Shown: positions 17,631 through 26,386, counted from the stretch's first letter. The stretch is DNA of 64,000 bases from an uncultured Lachnospiraceae bacterium (GCA_910584725.1 CAJUBE010000011.1:1-64000), one strand, 5' to 3'. A program made the numbers and translations. Notes: generated by a model from the letters alone, not told the origin.

Positions 17631-18779
17631 CTACTGCAGTAACTGCAGCACCTGTGAAGGTCTCTCGTTGGCCTGCGCCAGCATGGAAACCGCCGCCTGG
17701 GATATCACCTGCTCCGTGGTGTACTCCGTCATTTCATCCGCCATATCCACATCCATAATACGGGAGTAAGAGGCTGTCATATTTTCATTGGACACCGCCA
17801 AGTTATTGATGGTGTGCTCCAGACGGTTCTGATACGCGCCGAGTCTGCTTCGTGCATCTGACACATAAAGGATTGCGCTCTTGATTGTTCTGTTCGCATC
17901 CGCGCACTCGTCTGACGTAGTCATTTTCATGTCTTCCATGTTCATCCTGTTCAGAGAGATTTCGGGGATACGAATCTCAAGCTGCTGCCCCTCGTTCGCA
18001 CCCGTCTGGATGTCCATGCTGCCGATGCCGGTGATGTCAATCAGCAGATTGTCTGGCGGCGTATTATTCGGATTAATCACTGTCCCTGTAACCGGGTTCC
18101 CGTTTTCATCGTCGGGAATCTCAAGCGTCATTTTGAAATCCAAAGGTCCTGTCAGCGTAATTTTCGTATCCGTTGTCTCGGAGATCTCTACCCCCTGCGG
18201 AAATTCCGGGCCTAAAGTGATGGTGGTGGCGTCTTTGTCAATCTTGCCCTTGGCATCCCTGGCAATGGTAAGTTCGCTGACAGAATAGAGCTTCGCCGTC
18301 ACTTCGTCCGAATAATAATCCACCTTGATCATGTTGTTATCCGTATACCCCCGGAGATCAAACGTGCCGTCTAACAGCGTCTGCCCATTAAACTGTGTAT
18401 CCGTGGAAATTCTCGTGATCTCCGCCTTGAGCTGCTTTACTTCCTGCTCCAGCGTCATGCGGTCGCTGGTGGTAAGCGTTCCCGTCTCACCCTTAACTGC
18501 CAGCTCATTCATTCTCTGCAGCATCTCATGCACTTCCGTCAGCGCACCGTCCGCCGTCTCAATAACGGAGATACCGTTCTGGGAGCTCTGGGTCGCCGTG
18601 CCGATTCCCGTAATCTGCGTATTCATCCTTCTGCCGATAGCATAACCCGAAGGGTTATCCTTTGATGCCGTCACCTTCAAACCGGAAGAAAGACGCTGCA
18701 AAGATTTGGATACCTTACTGTCCGATGCATTTAATGCATTGCTTGCGCGCATTGCCGGCGCATTATAACTGATCTTCAT
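17631..18779 (-). CDS. flagellin
   Basis: 382 residues. The conserved D0/D1 N-terminus begins MKISYNAPAMRASNALNASD and continues with QRLSSGLKVTASKDNPSGYAI; the C-terminus carries NNLAVSNENMTASYSRIMD and QAAVSMLAQANERPSQVLQLL. A variable surface domain (about residues 170-300) lies between. Start at 18779: GGAGG seven bases upstream. An in-frame TTG at 18917 also has AAGGAGG, but the sequence between is a hairpin array, not protein-like. Exported by the flagellar type III system; FliS follows downstream. Confidence 0.95.
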   Translation of the reverse strand: MKISYNAPAMRASNALNASDSKVSKSLQRLSSGLKVTASKDNPSGYAIGRRMNTQITGIGTATQSSQNGISVIETADGALTEVHEMLQRMNELAVKGETGTLTTSDRMTLEQEVKQLKAEITRISTDTQFNGQTLLDGTFDLRGYTDNNMIKVDYYSDEVTAKLYSVSELTIARDAKGKIDKDATTITLGPEFPQGVEISETTDTKITLTGPLDFKMTLEIPDDENGNPVTGTVINPNNTPPDNLLIDITGIGSMDIQTGANEGQQLEIRIPEISLNRMNMEDMKMTTSDECADANRTIKSAILYVSDARSRLGAYQNRLEHTINNLAVSNENMTASYSRIMDVDMADEMTEYTTEQVISQAAVSMLAQANERPSQVLQLLQ

Positions 18780-18797
18780 TTTTTTCCTCCATTCCGA

Positions 18798-18919
18798 AGC
18801 ATTCAATGCTGAGAACCGCGAGCAGAATCTCCAATTCTGCTCTGCGATCAAGGGAATTTGTGATGCTTCTGCACAAATTCCCGGTTGAATAAATTGCTCT
18901 TCAGAGAATTTATTCAACC
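18798..18919 (-). repeat. array of stem-loops in the flagellin leader
   Basis: Four inverted repeats fill the gap upstream of flagellin. AGCATT/AATGCT lies at 18798-18810. GAGCAGAAT (18820-18828) pairs with 18834-18842. GGGAATTTGTG (18852-18862) pairs with 18872-18882. GGTTGAATAAATT (18883-18895) pairs with 18907-18919. The last three are perfect, 9 to 13 bp. The block is flanked by two copies of GGAGGAAA on the coding strand (complements at 18783-18790 and 18920-18927). In the mRNA it would form a leader of consecutive hairpins before the ribosome site. Confidence 0.75.
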
Positions 18920-18930
18920 TTTCCTCCTTC

Positions 18931-21900
18931 TTATGCTGTCAAGGTCGTGATAAAGGCTTTCGCAATTCCGTATAGATCCGCTGTCTGCTGCCCTTCCCCG
19001 CCGTTTATATCTTCCTCTGTGTAGTCCTCGCCGTTTACCTCTCTGCCCTGCAGAATAACCAGACTTCCCGTCTCTCTGCCTGACCCTTCTTCCCCCAAAG
19101 CTGCCAGCGCTTTTTCCAACTCTTCCTGCCTGCCCTGCAGCCAGGTCGTCCCTTCGCTGCTCTCACAGGCGATGTAGCCGGATACCCGCTGTTCCCTGAG
19201 GGAAAACTTAGCCGTAATCTGTCCAAACTCTTCCGTCTGCACCGTGACGTTTACCTTCCCCGTCCCTGTTCCGTGCAGAACCTTTAAATTGATGGCTGTC
19301 AGCTCGCCGTTAATCTCCACGGGAATCTGGTAATTCTCCTCCCGCGAAAGGCTTCCGGCAAGCGCAAGCTGCTTTTGACAGCTCTGCAGGGTACGCAAAT
19401 CAAGGAAATCTTCCGGCGCTTCCACCGCCTCATCCAGAACCGAAGAAAAGGTTTCCTGCATCTCCCCGTAAGCTTCCTGCGCGCTCTCCTGATCTGTCAG
19501 ACTCTCTATCAGTTTCTCCGCCTTCCGCATTCCTTCCGAAACGCCCGCGCCTTCCTCTAAATCACGTAGCTTGCGATACAGCGCGCCGGGTTTTCTCCGA
19601 AAAGCCGCAGCCGCCTCCAGATTGTTGGCCGTCACAGGCTGTCTGTATGCCACAAGCTCTCTCACCACAGCTTCTTCCATGTTCTCCAAGCCGCGGTAGG
19701 ACTGTATCTGTTCCTGCATATATGCCTGTTCCAGAGAGGCATCCGCCGTCTGCTGCCGCAGCGCGTCCGCAAACTCTTCCATGGTCGTTTCCGCTGTAAG
19801 ACTCGCCTCCGCAAGCATTTCCGGTTCCAGACCGTCCGCAATCTGTCCCGCAAGCATATGGTAATAGCTCTCCGCCTGCTCCGAAGACTGCTGCCGCTGC
19901 CCATTCTCCCGATTTCTCGATTCCGCGCTCTCCTGCCCCAGATTCGGGAACCCGCTCAAAATCTGGTCGGTGATGGATTTGTTTTTCGCCACGGCGTCCA
20001 CACCGTCAAAGCCGTCATCCACCTTATAATCCATGCCCTGTTTTTTCGTGCTGCGCATCGCCGTCAGGAGGTTGCTGAAAGAAATCTGCGCTCCCTCCTT
20101 CAAAAGACTGCCCACCGCCGCATCGTCCGACTTCTCTAACTGCCGGAACATGCGGTAAATCCCGATATAAGCCTCTCTCTCCTGCTCACTGACCGCATGA
20201 CTCTTTTCCAGCTTATATAAATACTTACTGAATTTCTCTTCCCGCGCCGCATCGTCCGCACCGCTCTCGTCCAAATACTGATTCAATTCTTCCATGGACA
20301 TGGTGAGCGGATTTTTGCCGTCCCGGATCGCCTGTAAGGCTGCCGCCGGGGTCATCCTGCGAATGGTCTGCTGCAGCTCCATGTCGTATTTTTTCACCGC
20401 ATCCATATTCTCATCGGTGATATCCATGCTGTTATAGCCCAAGATCCGCACCGCCTTGCGGTTTTCTTCACTCGTCTCAAGACCCATATCTTTCAGAATG
20501 TCGTCCACATTGCGGAACGCCTTGCGGATGGAATCCCCCATATCTGCCCGGGGCGCCGTCATCAGCGTCTCATAGGACTCCCTCGCCGCCTCATAGGCAT
20601 TCCTGAGTGCCGTACCGTTTTCGTGTACACTGTCAAGCGTAAAGTCCTCTGTGCCGTCTATGTACTGCACAAGCACCGCCGCCGGAAGGTACGGAATCTC
20701 CGAAACCTTTGTCTGTACTTCCTCGTAAAGCGCCGCCTTCTCAGCTGCCGCCGCCGCATCAGGTTCTCCGAAGAGCCTCTGGTTCTGCTCCTGCTCCAGC
20801 TTCTTCAAGGCCTCCACCAAGGCTTCCAGCTCCGTCGTATCTATGGAATAGCCGCGGGCCATCAACTGGCGGTTCGCCTCAATGGTCATCATCAGCCGGG
20901 CTTCTTCCAACTGCCGCCGCTGGGTAATGGCCGCCGGAACCTCCTGCGCCGCTTCCCCCGCATCTATCTTCTCCTGCGCCTTTGTCAGATTCCGCAGATT
21001 TACTTCCTTATTCTCCGCCACCGTCAGATCAACCGCTTCATCGCTGATCCGCCCGTAGCTTTCCGCATAATCGGCCGCCCGTTCCAGACTGCTTCTGCCG
21101 TCGGCCATATTGGCCTCTCCGGGCCTTTTCCCGTCGGCAATCGCCGCCGCTGCCGCTGCCAAAATCTTCTCTCTGTCCCACGGCTGCTTCGCCTGCCCGA
21201 TCTCATAAAGCTTCTGCATCGTCTCCGCCGTCAACGGCACGCCCACGCCGATCAACCACTGTGCGCTCTCTATGTTCTCTTCGCTGATTTCAAGTCCGGC
21301 TTCCTCCAGCACACGCTCAATCTGTGGGCGGAGCTGTTCCCAATTATAATCCTCCGCCTTCTTCGCGTAGTAGCCCGTGCCGTCCGCGGCATAATAACCA
21401 TGCGCCTGCCTCTGACTGTCCGTCGCCGCGCTGTGACCCGCCAGATAGAGATTGTCAATGGTGGGATCCATCCGGTTCTCCACCATGTACTTTACGGTAC
21501 CTTCCCCGATTTCCGCCGTCTGCATGGCTCTCTCGAAGGCATCCTTCACCGCCCGCACGTTTTCCTCGGTGAGCGGAATGTCATGCGCCTGAAACTGTAG
21601 AGCAAGCTCCTGTGCAAAAGCCTGGCTCCCCGTAATCTGCGCCAGCGTGTCCGCATCCAGATCGTCGGTATAACCCGCAACTTCCGTGCCGCCTTTTACA
21701 AGCGCCGCCTTAATCGTGTCGACAATGGTGACAACTTCCTCGATCTCCATATCGCCGGGATGATATCCTTCCTGCTGTAAGCGGGAAAAGTCTTCCCCGG
21801 ACATAGTATTAGACATTACTGTCATAAAGTCCGTCTGCGTGGCCACGTCAATAGCCGCCGCATCCTGCATAACCTCTTCTGCGGTCTTTCCGTGACCCCC

Positions 21901-22047
21901 GTAAGCGTTGTTATCCATAACTGTGCCAGAAATGTCTAATGCGTAATCACCCGCACGTTCCGTCCTGGTCGTCCGGGTGTCCCGATATGCAGTTGTCGCC
22001 CTGTCTACATTTTGGTTTGCATTACTGTGATCAAACGTAACCTTCAT
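18931..22047 (-). CDS. large DUF6240-like protein with FliK-like C-terminal domain
   Basis: 1038 residues, acidic and helical, without signal peptide or membrane segment. The body repeats a module of the type GLEISEENIESAQWLIGVG then PLTAETM, seen again as GLETSEENRKAVRILGYNSM then DITDENM, and as DIPLTEENVRAVKDAF. I believe it belongs to DUF6240, often next to flagellar genes. The last ~120 residues (ELTAINLKVLHGTGTGKVN, TEEFGQITAKFSLREQRVSG, LQGRQEELEKALAALG) resemble the FliK hook-length domain. Position before flagellin and FliS supports a flagellar role. Start site GAGGAAG upstream of 22047. Confidence 0.65.
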   Translation of the reverse strand: MKVTFDHSNANQNVDRATTAYRDTRTTRTERAGDYALDISGTVMDNNAYGGHGKTAEEVMQDAAAIDVATQTDFMTVMSNTMSGEDFSRLQQEGYHPGDMEIEEVVTIVDTIKAALVKGGTEVAGYTDDLDADTLAQITGSQAFAQELALQFQAHDIPLTEENVRAVKDAFERAMQTAEIGEGTVKYMVENRMDPTIDNLYLAGHSAATDSQRQAHGYYAADGTGYYAKKAEDYNWEQLRPQIERVLEEAGLEISEENIESAQWLIGVGVPLTAETMQKLYEIGQAKQPWDREKILAAAAAAIADGKRPGEANMADGRSSLERAADYAESYGRISDEAVDLTVAENKEVNLRNLTKAQEKIDAGEAAQEVPAAITQRRQLEEARLMMTIEANRQLMARGYSIDTTELEALVEALKKLEQEQNQRLFGEPDAAAAAEKAALYEEVQTKVSEIPYLPAAVLVQYIDGTEDFTLDSVHENGTALRNAYEAARESYETLMTAPRADMGDSIRKAFRNVDDILKDMGLETSEENRKAVRILGYNSMDITDENMDAVKKYDMELQQTIRRMTPAAALQAIRDGKNPLTMSMEELNQYLDESGADDAAREEKFSKYLYKLEKSHAVSEQEREAYIGIYRMFRQLEKSDDAAVGSLLKEGAQISFSNLLTAMRSTKKQGMDYKVDDGFDGVDAVAKNKSITDQILSGFPNLGQESAESRNRENGQRQQSSEQAESYYHMLAGQIADGLEPEMLAEASLTAETTMEEFADALRQQTADASLEQAYMQEQIQSYRGLENMEEAVVRELVAYRQPVTANNLEAAAAFRRKPGALYRKLRDLEEGAGVSEGMRKAEKLIESLTDQESAQEAYGEMQETFSSVLDEAVEAPEDFLDLRTLQSCQKQLALAGSLSREENYQIPVEINGELTAINLKVLHGTGTGKVNVTVQTEEFGQITAKFSLREQRVSGYIACESSEGTTWLQGRQEELEKALAALGEEGSGRETGSLVILQGREVNGEDYTEEDINGGEGQQTADLYGIAKAFITTLTA

Positions 22048-22092
22048 AAGTCTTCCTCATACAAAATGTAGTGTAATTTTTTAATTTTAATA

Positions 22093-22123
22093 CAAAAAAG
22101 GGCAAATGATTTCTCATTCACCC
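22093..22123 (-). terminator. intrinsic terminator, copy 1
   Basis: On the minus strand a 10 bp stem (GGGTGAATGA with TCATTTGCCC) closes a GAAA loop and is followed by six T. A nearly identical copy is at 26340-26367. Both follow a remnant of a Fic gene, so this was probably that gene's terminator. Confidence 0.75.
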
Positions 22124-22146
22124 TTTATTTCGGCATAGCCAGGCGG

Positions 22147-22265
22147 TTTCTTAACCTTTTTTAGCATTTTCTGTGCGCGCAATTTGTTTTGCCTGTGTTT
22201 TCAGCGTCTGTTTCCGCAATTCCCTTTCATATAATATTCTATTTATACCACCCATTTTTCTTTAA
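22147..22265 (-). pseudogene. remnant of a Fic gene, internally deleted (copy 1)
   Basis: Bases 22147-22215 match the 3' end of the intact fic gene (around 23880-23945; shared CATTTTCTGTGCGC and TGTTTTCA...GTCTGTT). Bases 22216-22265 match the region just upstream of the intact fic start (around 24655-24705; shared TATACCACCCATTTTTC). Almost the whole coding region between is missing. The gap 22048-22386 otherwise holds only the terminator and the promoter of the next gene. Confidence 0.7.
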
Positions 22266-22312
22266 TATTATAATTTTTTAATCATCTAATCATCTAAAGT
22301 CTTATAAAAACG

Positions 22313-22341
22313 TTGCAAATCATTGTTATAAATATTATAAT
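22313..22341 (+). promoter_or_regulatory. promoter of the low-GC membrane-protein pair
   Basis: TTGCAA (22313-22318), 17 bases, TATAAT (22336-22341), 46 bases before the start codon of the plus-strand gene at 22387. Confidence 0.7.
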
Positions 22342-22386
22342 GTTGTTGGTATATTTTCGATTATGTAGCTAAGGGAGAATACATAT

Positions 22387-22965
22387 TTGAGTAATAAAAA
22401 CAACCGCAAAAAGAAACATAAACCTCCATCAAAAAAGAATGATTCTCAAATTATTTTTCAGAGTGCTTCTTCTGCGTTGCCAACAATGGTTGATGAATAT
22501 ACGAAAGAACGTGAACGTGCAGGCATACTAGATAATAAAGCGATTTCATTAATTACCATTTTAATTGCTTTATTAACCGTGTATATACCACTTATTTCTT
22601 TTGATACAATTTACAATGCATATTTGAATGGCTCAAAAATTAGATTTGCCTTAGTATTTCTTGCTGTTCTTATGCTAATTGTTTCATTTATTCTTACTGC
22701 TATTTCTTTTAATAGACTAATTAAAACAGTAAAATTACAAGAATTTAGAAAAGCGGATATAGATACGATTTGTAAAGATGATTATCTTAAATGTGACAGC
22801 GATGTAATGGAGAAAGCCCTATGTGAACACTATAAAGAATTAATACAGTACAATTCAAAAATAAATGATGAAAAAGTCAAAAATTTAAGTGGATGCTTCG
22901 ATATGATTTCTATCATTTTCTTTTTATTATTAATTTCTACAGTGACATTAAAAATTGTAAATTAA
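22387..22965 (+). CDS. small three-helix membrane protein of unknown function
   Basis: 192 residues starting at TTG with GGGAG nine bases upstream. A basic N-terminus (NNRKKKHKPPSKK) is followed by EYTKERERAGILDNKAISLI, then two helices (LITILIALLTVYIPLIS and FALVFLAVLMLIVSFILTAIS) and a last one at the C-terminus (MISIIFFLLLISTVTL). The combination of an ER-rich stretch, a DNKA motif at the start of helix 1 and a soluble insert recalls SLATT or Pycsar-type membrane effectors, but I cannot assign it. AT-rich and on the opposite strand from its neighbours, which suggests acquisition. Confidence 0.6.
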   Translation: MSNKNNRKKKHKPPSKKNDSQIIFQSASSALPTMVDEYTKERERAGILDNKAISLITILIALLTVYIPLISFDTIYNAYLNGSKIRFALVFLAVLMLIVSFILTAISFNRLIKTVKLQEFRKADIDTICKDDYLKCDSDVMEKALCEHYKELIQYNSKINDEKVKNLSGCFDMISIIFFLLLISTVTLKIVN

Positions 22966-22997
22966 AAATTATATGTAAAGGAGAACCATATAGGAAT

Positions 22998-23195
22998 ATG
23001 AAGTTTGTAGATAACATAAAAAAAGCACAAGAAACAAAAAATCAATCAGGGCAGGCTACACAGGCTTCAACTTCTACAAGACAAACCATCGATTTGGGCA
23101 AAGGCATTCCTGCTAATTATGAATTTAATAAATCCGGACGTCCTACTTTTGAAGGTTTTGAAAGCGAAACTACTGGCGAACCAATTAACGATTAA
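22998..23195 (+). CDS. small hydrophilic protein, second gene of the pair
   Basis: 65 residues (MKFVDNIKKAQETKNQSG ...). Polar, rich in Gln, Thr and Ser, no membrane helix or known motif. It follows the membrane protein by 32 bases and has an AAAGGAG stretch about 14 bases before the ATG. Probably co-transcribed with it. The sequence reads as a disordered tail with a possible C-terminal motif (GRPTFEGFESETTGEP). Function unknown. Confidence 0.45.
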   Translation: MKFVDNIKKAQETKNQSGQATQASTSTRQTIDLGKGIPANYEFNKSGRPTFEGFESETTGEPIND

Positions 23196-23264
23196 TTTAT
23201 TTTACTGATTAATCCTATTGAAATGCTGAAAAACACAGATAAAAACAACATCAATAATATCTAT

Positions 23265-23362
23265 ATCTGCACCTGATTTCACGGCGGCCATTTCATGGCG
23301 GGTGCAAATATGCGTCTTTCCCGCCTACAAAGATAAACCCGTTCTACGTTTCTATCCCTTTC
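23265..23362 (-). pseudogene. remnant of the 289-residue protein gene at 27681-28550
   Basis: Three short pieces of the downstream gene are joined here in order and in the same orientation. 23265-23296 matches 27685-27716 with three differences, 23301-23324 matches 28131-28154 with one, and 23325-23362 matches the area 28273-28310 with several. The segments between them have been lost. No reading frame of useful length remains. Confidence 0.75.
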
Positions 23363-23389
23363 GGGATTACCAAGTAAAGTTTTTCTGTA

Positions 23390-23659
23390 TCATAAGAGTT
23401 CCTTATATCCTATCACCGCTATTATCTTTTCGCAATTTTTAATTAACGCAATGCTTTTGCCCTCATTTCTCAATTCATTCACAGCCATCTCTATATTCTT
23501 TTCCAAGTTAAGCCTTTGATTATATTTTTTTACTTGATAGCCGCTAAAAATAGAATTGGAATCATCAATTCCATCCATAAATATTTCTTCTAATCGCTTC
23601 AAATCTATAATACTTTTAGGTACATACGAAAAAATGTCCAATACCTTATATCTTTTCAT
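23390..23659 (-). CDS. hypothetical protein, 89 residues
   Basis: Begins MKRYKVLDIFSYVPKSIID and ends GKSIALIKNCEKIIAVIGYKELL. The ATG at 23659 has AGGCGG seven bases upstream; a longer in-frame version to 23707 has no such site. Mixed alpha/beta with Lys-rich N-terminus and no membrane segment. I do not recognise a family. It stands between the remnant at 23265-23362 and the fic gene on the same strand. Confidence 0.5.
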   Translation of the reverse strand: MKRYKVLDIFSYVPKSIIDLKRLEEIFMDGIDDSNSIFSGYQVKKYNQRLNLEKNIEMAVNELRNEGKSIALIKNCEKIIAVIGYKELL

Positions 23660-23877
23660 AATAATCCGCCTAACCGTAAATAAAATGCTATTTGATCCGG
23701 TCTGCATAATATCTTCACACTGTTATGAAGTGACTTTTGTCAAGAGCTAAATTCCAGAATAAGCAAACTTTTTCTTCCCTCTATGACAATACTCACATTT
23801 TTGACTGACAGCACCTGGAAAGAGCCCTGATTTTACAGTTCCCGGCATTTGGCCACTCTAATCTGTGAGACAGTTTT

Positions 23878-24639
23878 TTAACCCTTTAAAACATTTTCTG
23901 TGCGCACAATCTGTTTCGCCCATGTTTTCACTGTCTGTTCCCGTAAAAAATTCAGGAGCGGATCAAGTTCCTGCCGTGCGTCCCACGCCTCAAGTGCAGC
24001 AAAATAATCCCTGCGGTCTTCCTCATGTATCGTAATCGGCGGATGCTCATGCATGATGAGGAAATAGTTCATCGCCAGACGGCCGACGCGGCCATTTCCA
24101 TCAGCAAAAGGATGAATATTCTCAAATTTTGCGTGAAAATATGCCGCCGCAGTCAGCGCATTGCGATTGGAAATCTCTGTAAGCTCTGAAAGCAGCTCGT
24201 CCATCTCCTCCGCCACATCTTCCGGAGCGGCTCCGATTTCTTCTTTCCCCGTCACAAAATCATGGCGCTTATACTCCCCGGGGCGTTCTCCCAACTGCCA
24301 TCTGCGCGTGTCATAAGTATTCCGGGTCAATACTTCATGCAGCTCTCTAATAAAGGGCACATCCAATCCCCGCTTCTTCTGAAACGAGACAAGCAGCATT
24401 TCATATGCCTCTTTCGCGTTTCGGATTTCAAATAATGTCCGTAAGTCCCCCGTATAGGAGGTCACCCCGTCGTGCTCAAATATCTCTCTCGTGTCATGGT
24501 AAGTAACCCTGTCATTTTCAATTCTGCCCGAATGATAGGCAAAAGAAATGCCGTGGCCATTCAGTGCTTCGGACAGTTCCGCATCCGTCGATATATTCTT
24601 TTTCTGCCAGATGGCAACCGCTTTTTTATAGTCTGTCAT
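23878..24639 (-). CDS. Fic family protein (AMP-transferase-like) with its own inhibitory helix motif
   Basis: 253 residues. The Fic core HPFADGNGRVGR is at residues 176-187, complete with the catalytic His and phosphate-binding loop. The N-terminal helix contains SGRIEN (residues 37-42), matching the [ST]xxxE[GN] inhibitory motif whose Glu blocks ATP binding in autoinhibited (class II) Fic proteins. Fic proteins transfer AMP or related groups to target hydroxyls. No separate antitoxin gene is adjacent, as expected for a self-inhibited form. Two decayed copies of the same gene flank it. Start with AAAGG upstream. Confidence 0.9.
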   Translation of the reverse strand: MTDYKKAVAIWQKKNISTDAELSEALNGHGISFAYHSGRIENDRVTYHDTREIFEHDGVTSYTGDLRTLFEIRNAKEAYEMLLVSFQKKRGLDVPFIRELHEVLTRNTYDTRRWQLGERPGEYKRHDFVTGKEEIGAAPEDVAEEMDELLSELTEISNRNALTAAAYFHAKFENIHPFADGNGRVGRLAMNYFLIMHEHPPITIHEEDRRDYFAALEAWDARQELDPLLNFLREQTVKTWAKQIVRTENVLKG

Positions 24640-24750
24640 GTGTGATACCTTTCCCGCAATACCCCTTCATATGATATCCTATTATACCACCCATTTTTCC
24701 TTTATTACCAGTTTTTTAAAAGATGAATCAAATATTATTTGTGGCGCATT

Positions 24751-24865
24751 TATCGCTGTAATGTACGCCGCTGTATGAAAAACGACTCAGCGTGTGGAAA
24801 AGTTTCACCCTGCCTCACAAAGTTAAAACCAGTGAAACAAAAAGCCTCACTGGTTCAACCGATCT
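24751..24865. repeat. intergenic repeat, copy 1 (pairs with 27562-27677)
   Basis: About 115 bases closely match 27562-27677, including AAAAGTTTCACCCTGCCTCA and the hairpin AACCAGTGA (24827-24835) with TCACTGGTT (24847-24855). A third copy of the hairpin part is at 26443-26475. In each case the hairpin lies just after the stop codon of a minus-strand gene and is followed by TTTT, so it may act as a weak terminator. Confidence 0.75.
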
Positions 24866-24885
24866 TTTTAAAACAACAATTCAAT

Positions 24886-26283
24886 TTATGCCTTAAAATC
24901 AAAGCCTTGAAATACCTTTGATTCCCCATGAAGATTAAGGACTCTGTCCGTAAGCGGCACGATCATTCCCTCTTTCTTCAAACGTTCCAACACTTCCAGA
25001 AATACAGGAATTTTCGAGCCGAGCTGCACTTCTTTCAGCGAAGCGATCGCGCTTCCCTCCCCGAAGGTTTTCCTCATATATTCCTCATTTTCCTTTACCA
25101 TCATCTCAAACCCGTCGACAGCGTTTTCCTCTCTTTTCAGTTCTTCCTCCCGTTCACGCAGATATTCCTCCTGGATCCCCCTATACCAGCTTCTCACCCT
25201 GTCCTGCCATGCAGTCTGTCCAGGGCCATAGCCGCGTGATGTATCAAGATCATATAAATAACCGTCCTTATAACCGATCGCCAGGTTGCAGTCTGATGTT
25301 CTTTCCCATCCCACTGCGGCAACTCTCCGATATGCCCCCGCATAGCTGTTTAATCCGGAAGCATCTACGCTGCCATCCTCAGCCATTTCTTCATATTTTT
25401 CTTTTAATACCTCCCACAGATCTTTTCCATCCGGGGTATAAAATTTCCCATCCCTGTTTTCGAGTTCCCTGATGTCCAAACCCGTCATCCGGTTCACCAG
25501 ATGATAAACCACCATCTTTTCTTTATCCCCGGATAGGTATTGAAGGGGCTCCTCGCCATACTCTGCCGGATTGCAGAAAGAGATATGCTCATACAGGTAG
25601 TAACCGTTTTCTCCCTGATTCAACGCTGTTTCTATCCTTCTCGCCAGTTCCTCATTTACGCCGCTTACGCGGATCAAGAAATCATAGGGATCGACTGTAA
25701 ATTGCAGCTCCGTATTTTCGGGAATTACAATTCCATTTTCCTCCAGCGCCCGATGAATCGCATCATTCATTTCATTTCGGATTTCCTGATTCCATTCCAT
25801 CCCCTCTACAAGCATATTGCATCCGCCGAAATTTTTACGGATAACCGGATCATCCGCACATAATGCAGGTGCTTCTCCTCGCAAAACACATAGTTCTGCG
25901 TTTTCGCAAATTTCACGTTCCTTTTTTGTCAGACCTTTTACATAATAAGGTGATTTTTTATTGAAATACTTGTCGTGAATATGCAGTTCGGGATTCGCAA
26001 ATTTTTTATTTTCCTCATTCACCTTCGCATAATGTTCGTTTAATACCTTAAAGTACTTTTCATATTTCGATAAGACATTAAATTGGGGAAATGTAGTCTG
26101 GTCTTTTCCGTCTTCTTTCAAAAGAGCTTTATTTGTGTAATTGGAATATTCCTGCCCGGTCTGCCCCGAAAAAGAAACTCTCTCCTCCTTTTCTTCGTTT
26201 CCTTTTTGACCTGCCGTTACACTCTTTCTGCTGCTCTGATTTATTTCCGGCATATTTGAATAAGTAACATGATTAACCAGCAT
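24886..26283 (-). CDS. DUF4885-like protein of unknown function
   Basis: 465 residues, soluble, no signal peptide. The central part (VLSKYEKYFKVLNEHYAKVN, LHIHDKYFNKKSPYYVKGL, LTKKEREICENAELCVLRGE) fits what I remember of DUF4885, with moderate certainty. The first ~40 residues are polar and probably disordered (NMPEINQSSRKSVTAGQKGN). The C-terminal third contains a long charged coiled-coil-like stretch (EEYLREREEELKREE). Start with GGGAG upstream; followed by the repeated hairpin. The set of genes from here to 30095 seems lineage-specific. Confidence 0.5.
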   Translation of the reverse strand: MLVNHVTYSNMPEINQSSRKSVTAGQKGNEEKEERVSFSGQTGQEYSNYTNKALLKEDGKDQTTFPQFNVLSKYEKYFKVLNEHYAKVNEENKKFANPELHIHDKYFNKKSPYYVKGLTKKEREICENAELCVLRGEAPALCADDPVIRKNFGGCNMLVEGMEWNQEIRNEMNDAIHRALEENGIVIPENTELQFTVDPYDFLIRVSGVNEELARRIETALNQGENGYYLYEHISFCNPAEYGEEPLQYLSGDKEKMVVYHLVNRMTGLDIRELENRDGKFYTPDGKDLWEVLKEKYEEMAEDGSVDASGLNSYAGAYRRVAAVGWERTSDCNLAIGYKDGYLYDLDTSRGYGPGQTAWQDRVRSWYRGIQEEYLREREEELKREENAVDGFEMMVKENEEYMRKTFGEGSAIASLKEVQLGSKIPVFLEVLERLKKEGMIVPLTDRVLNLHGESKVFQGFDFKA

Positions 26284-26339
26284 ATATTGCTCCCTTCACA
26301 ATGATCCCTGTCTGCACTTCTTCTTTATCTCAAATACAA

Positions 26340-26367
26340 CAAAAGGCAAATGATTTCTCATTCACCC
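26340..26367 (-). terminator. intrinsic terminator, copy 2
   Basis: The same stem with GAAA loop as at 22093-22123, with four T in place of six. It follows the second Fic remnant on the minus strand and lies about 57 bases before the start of the DUF4885-like gene. Confidence 0.65.
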
Positions 26368-26386
26368 TTCATTTCGGCATGGTTGA

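Noticed and set aside
18780..18917. 46-codon in-frame N-terminal extension of flagellin from TTG 18917
   Set aside because: It would disrupt the D0 domain and consists of hairpin sequence. The ATG at 18779 has its own GGAGG. It is kept as an observation, not as the start.
23340..23375. A CRISPR-repeat-like string (TATCCCTTTCGGGATTA)
   Set aside because: Single copy with no spacers; the inverted repeat is a short hairpin next to a gene remnant.
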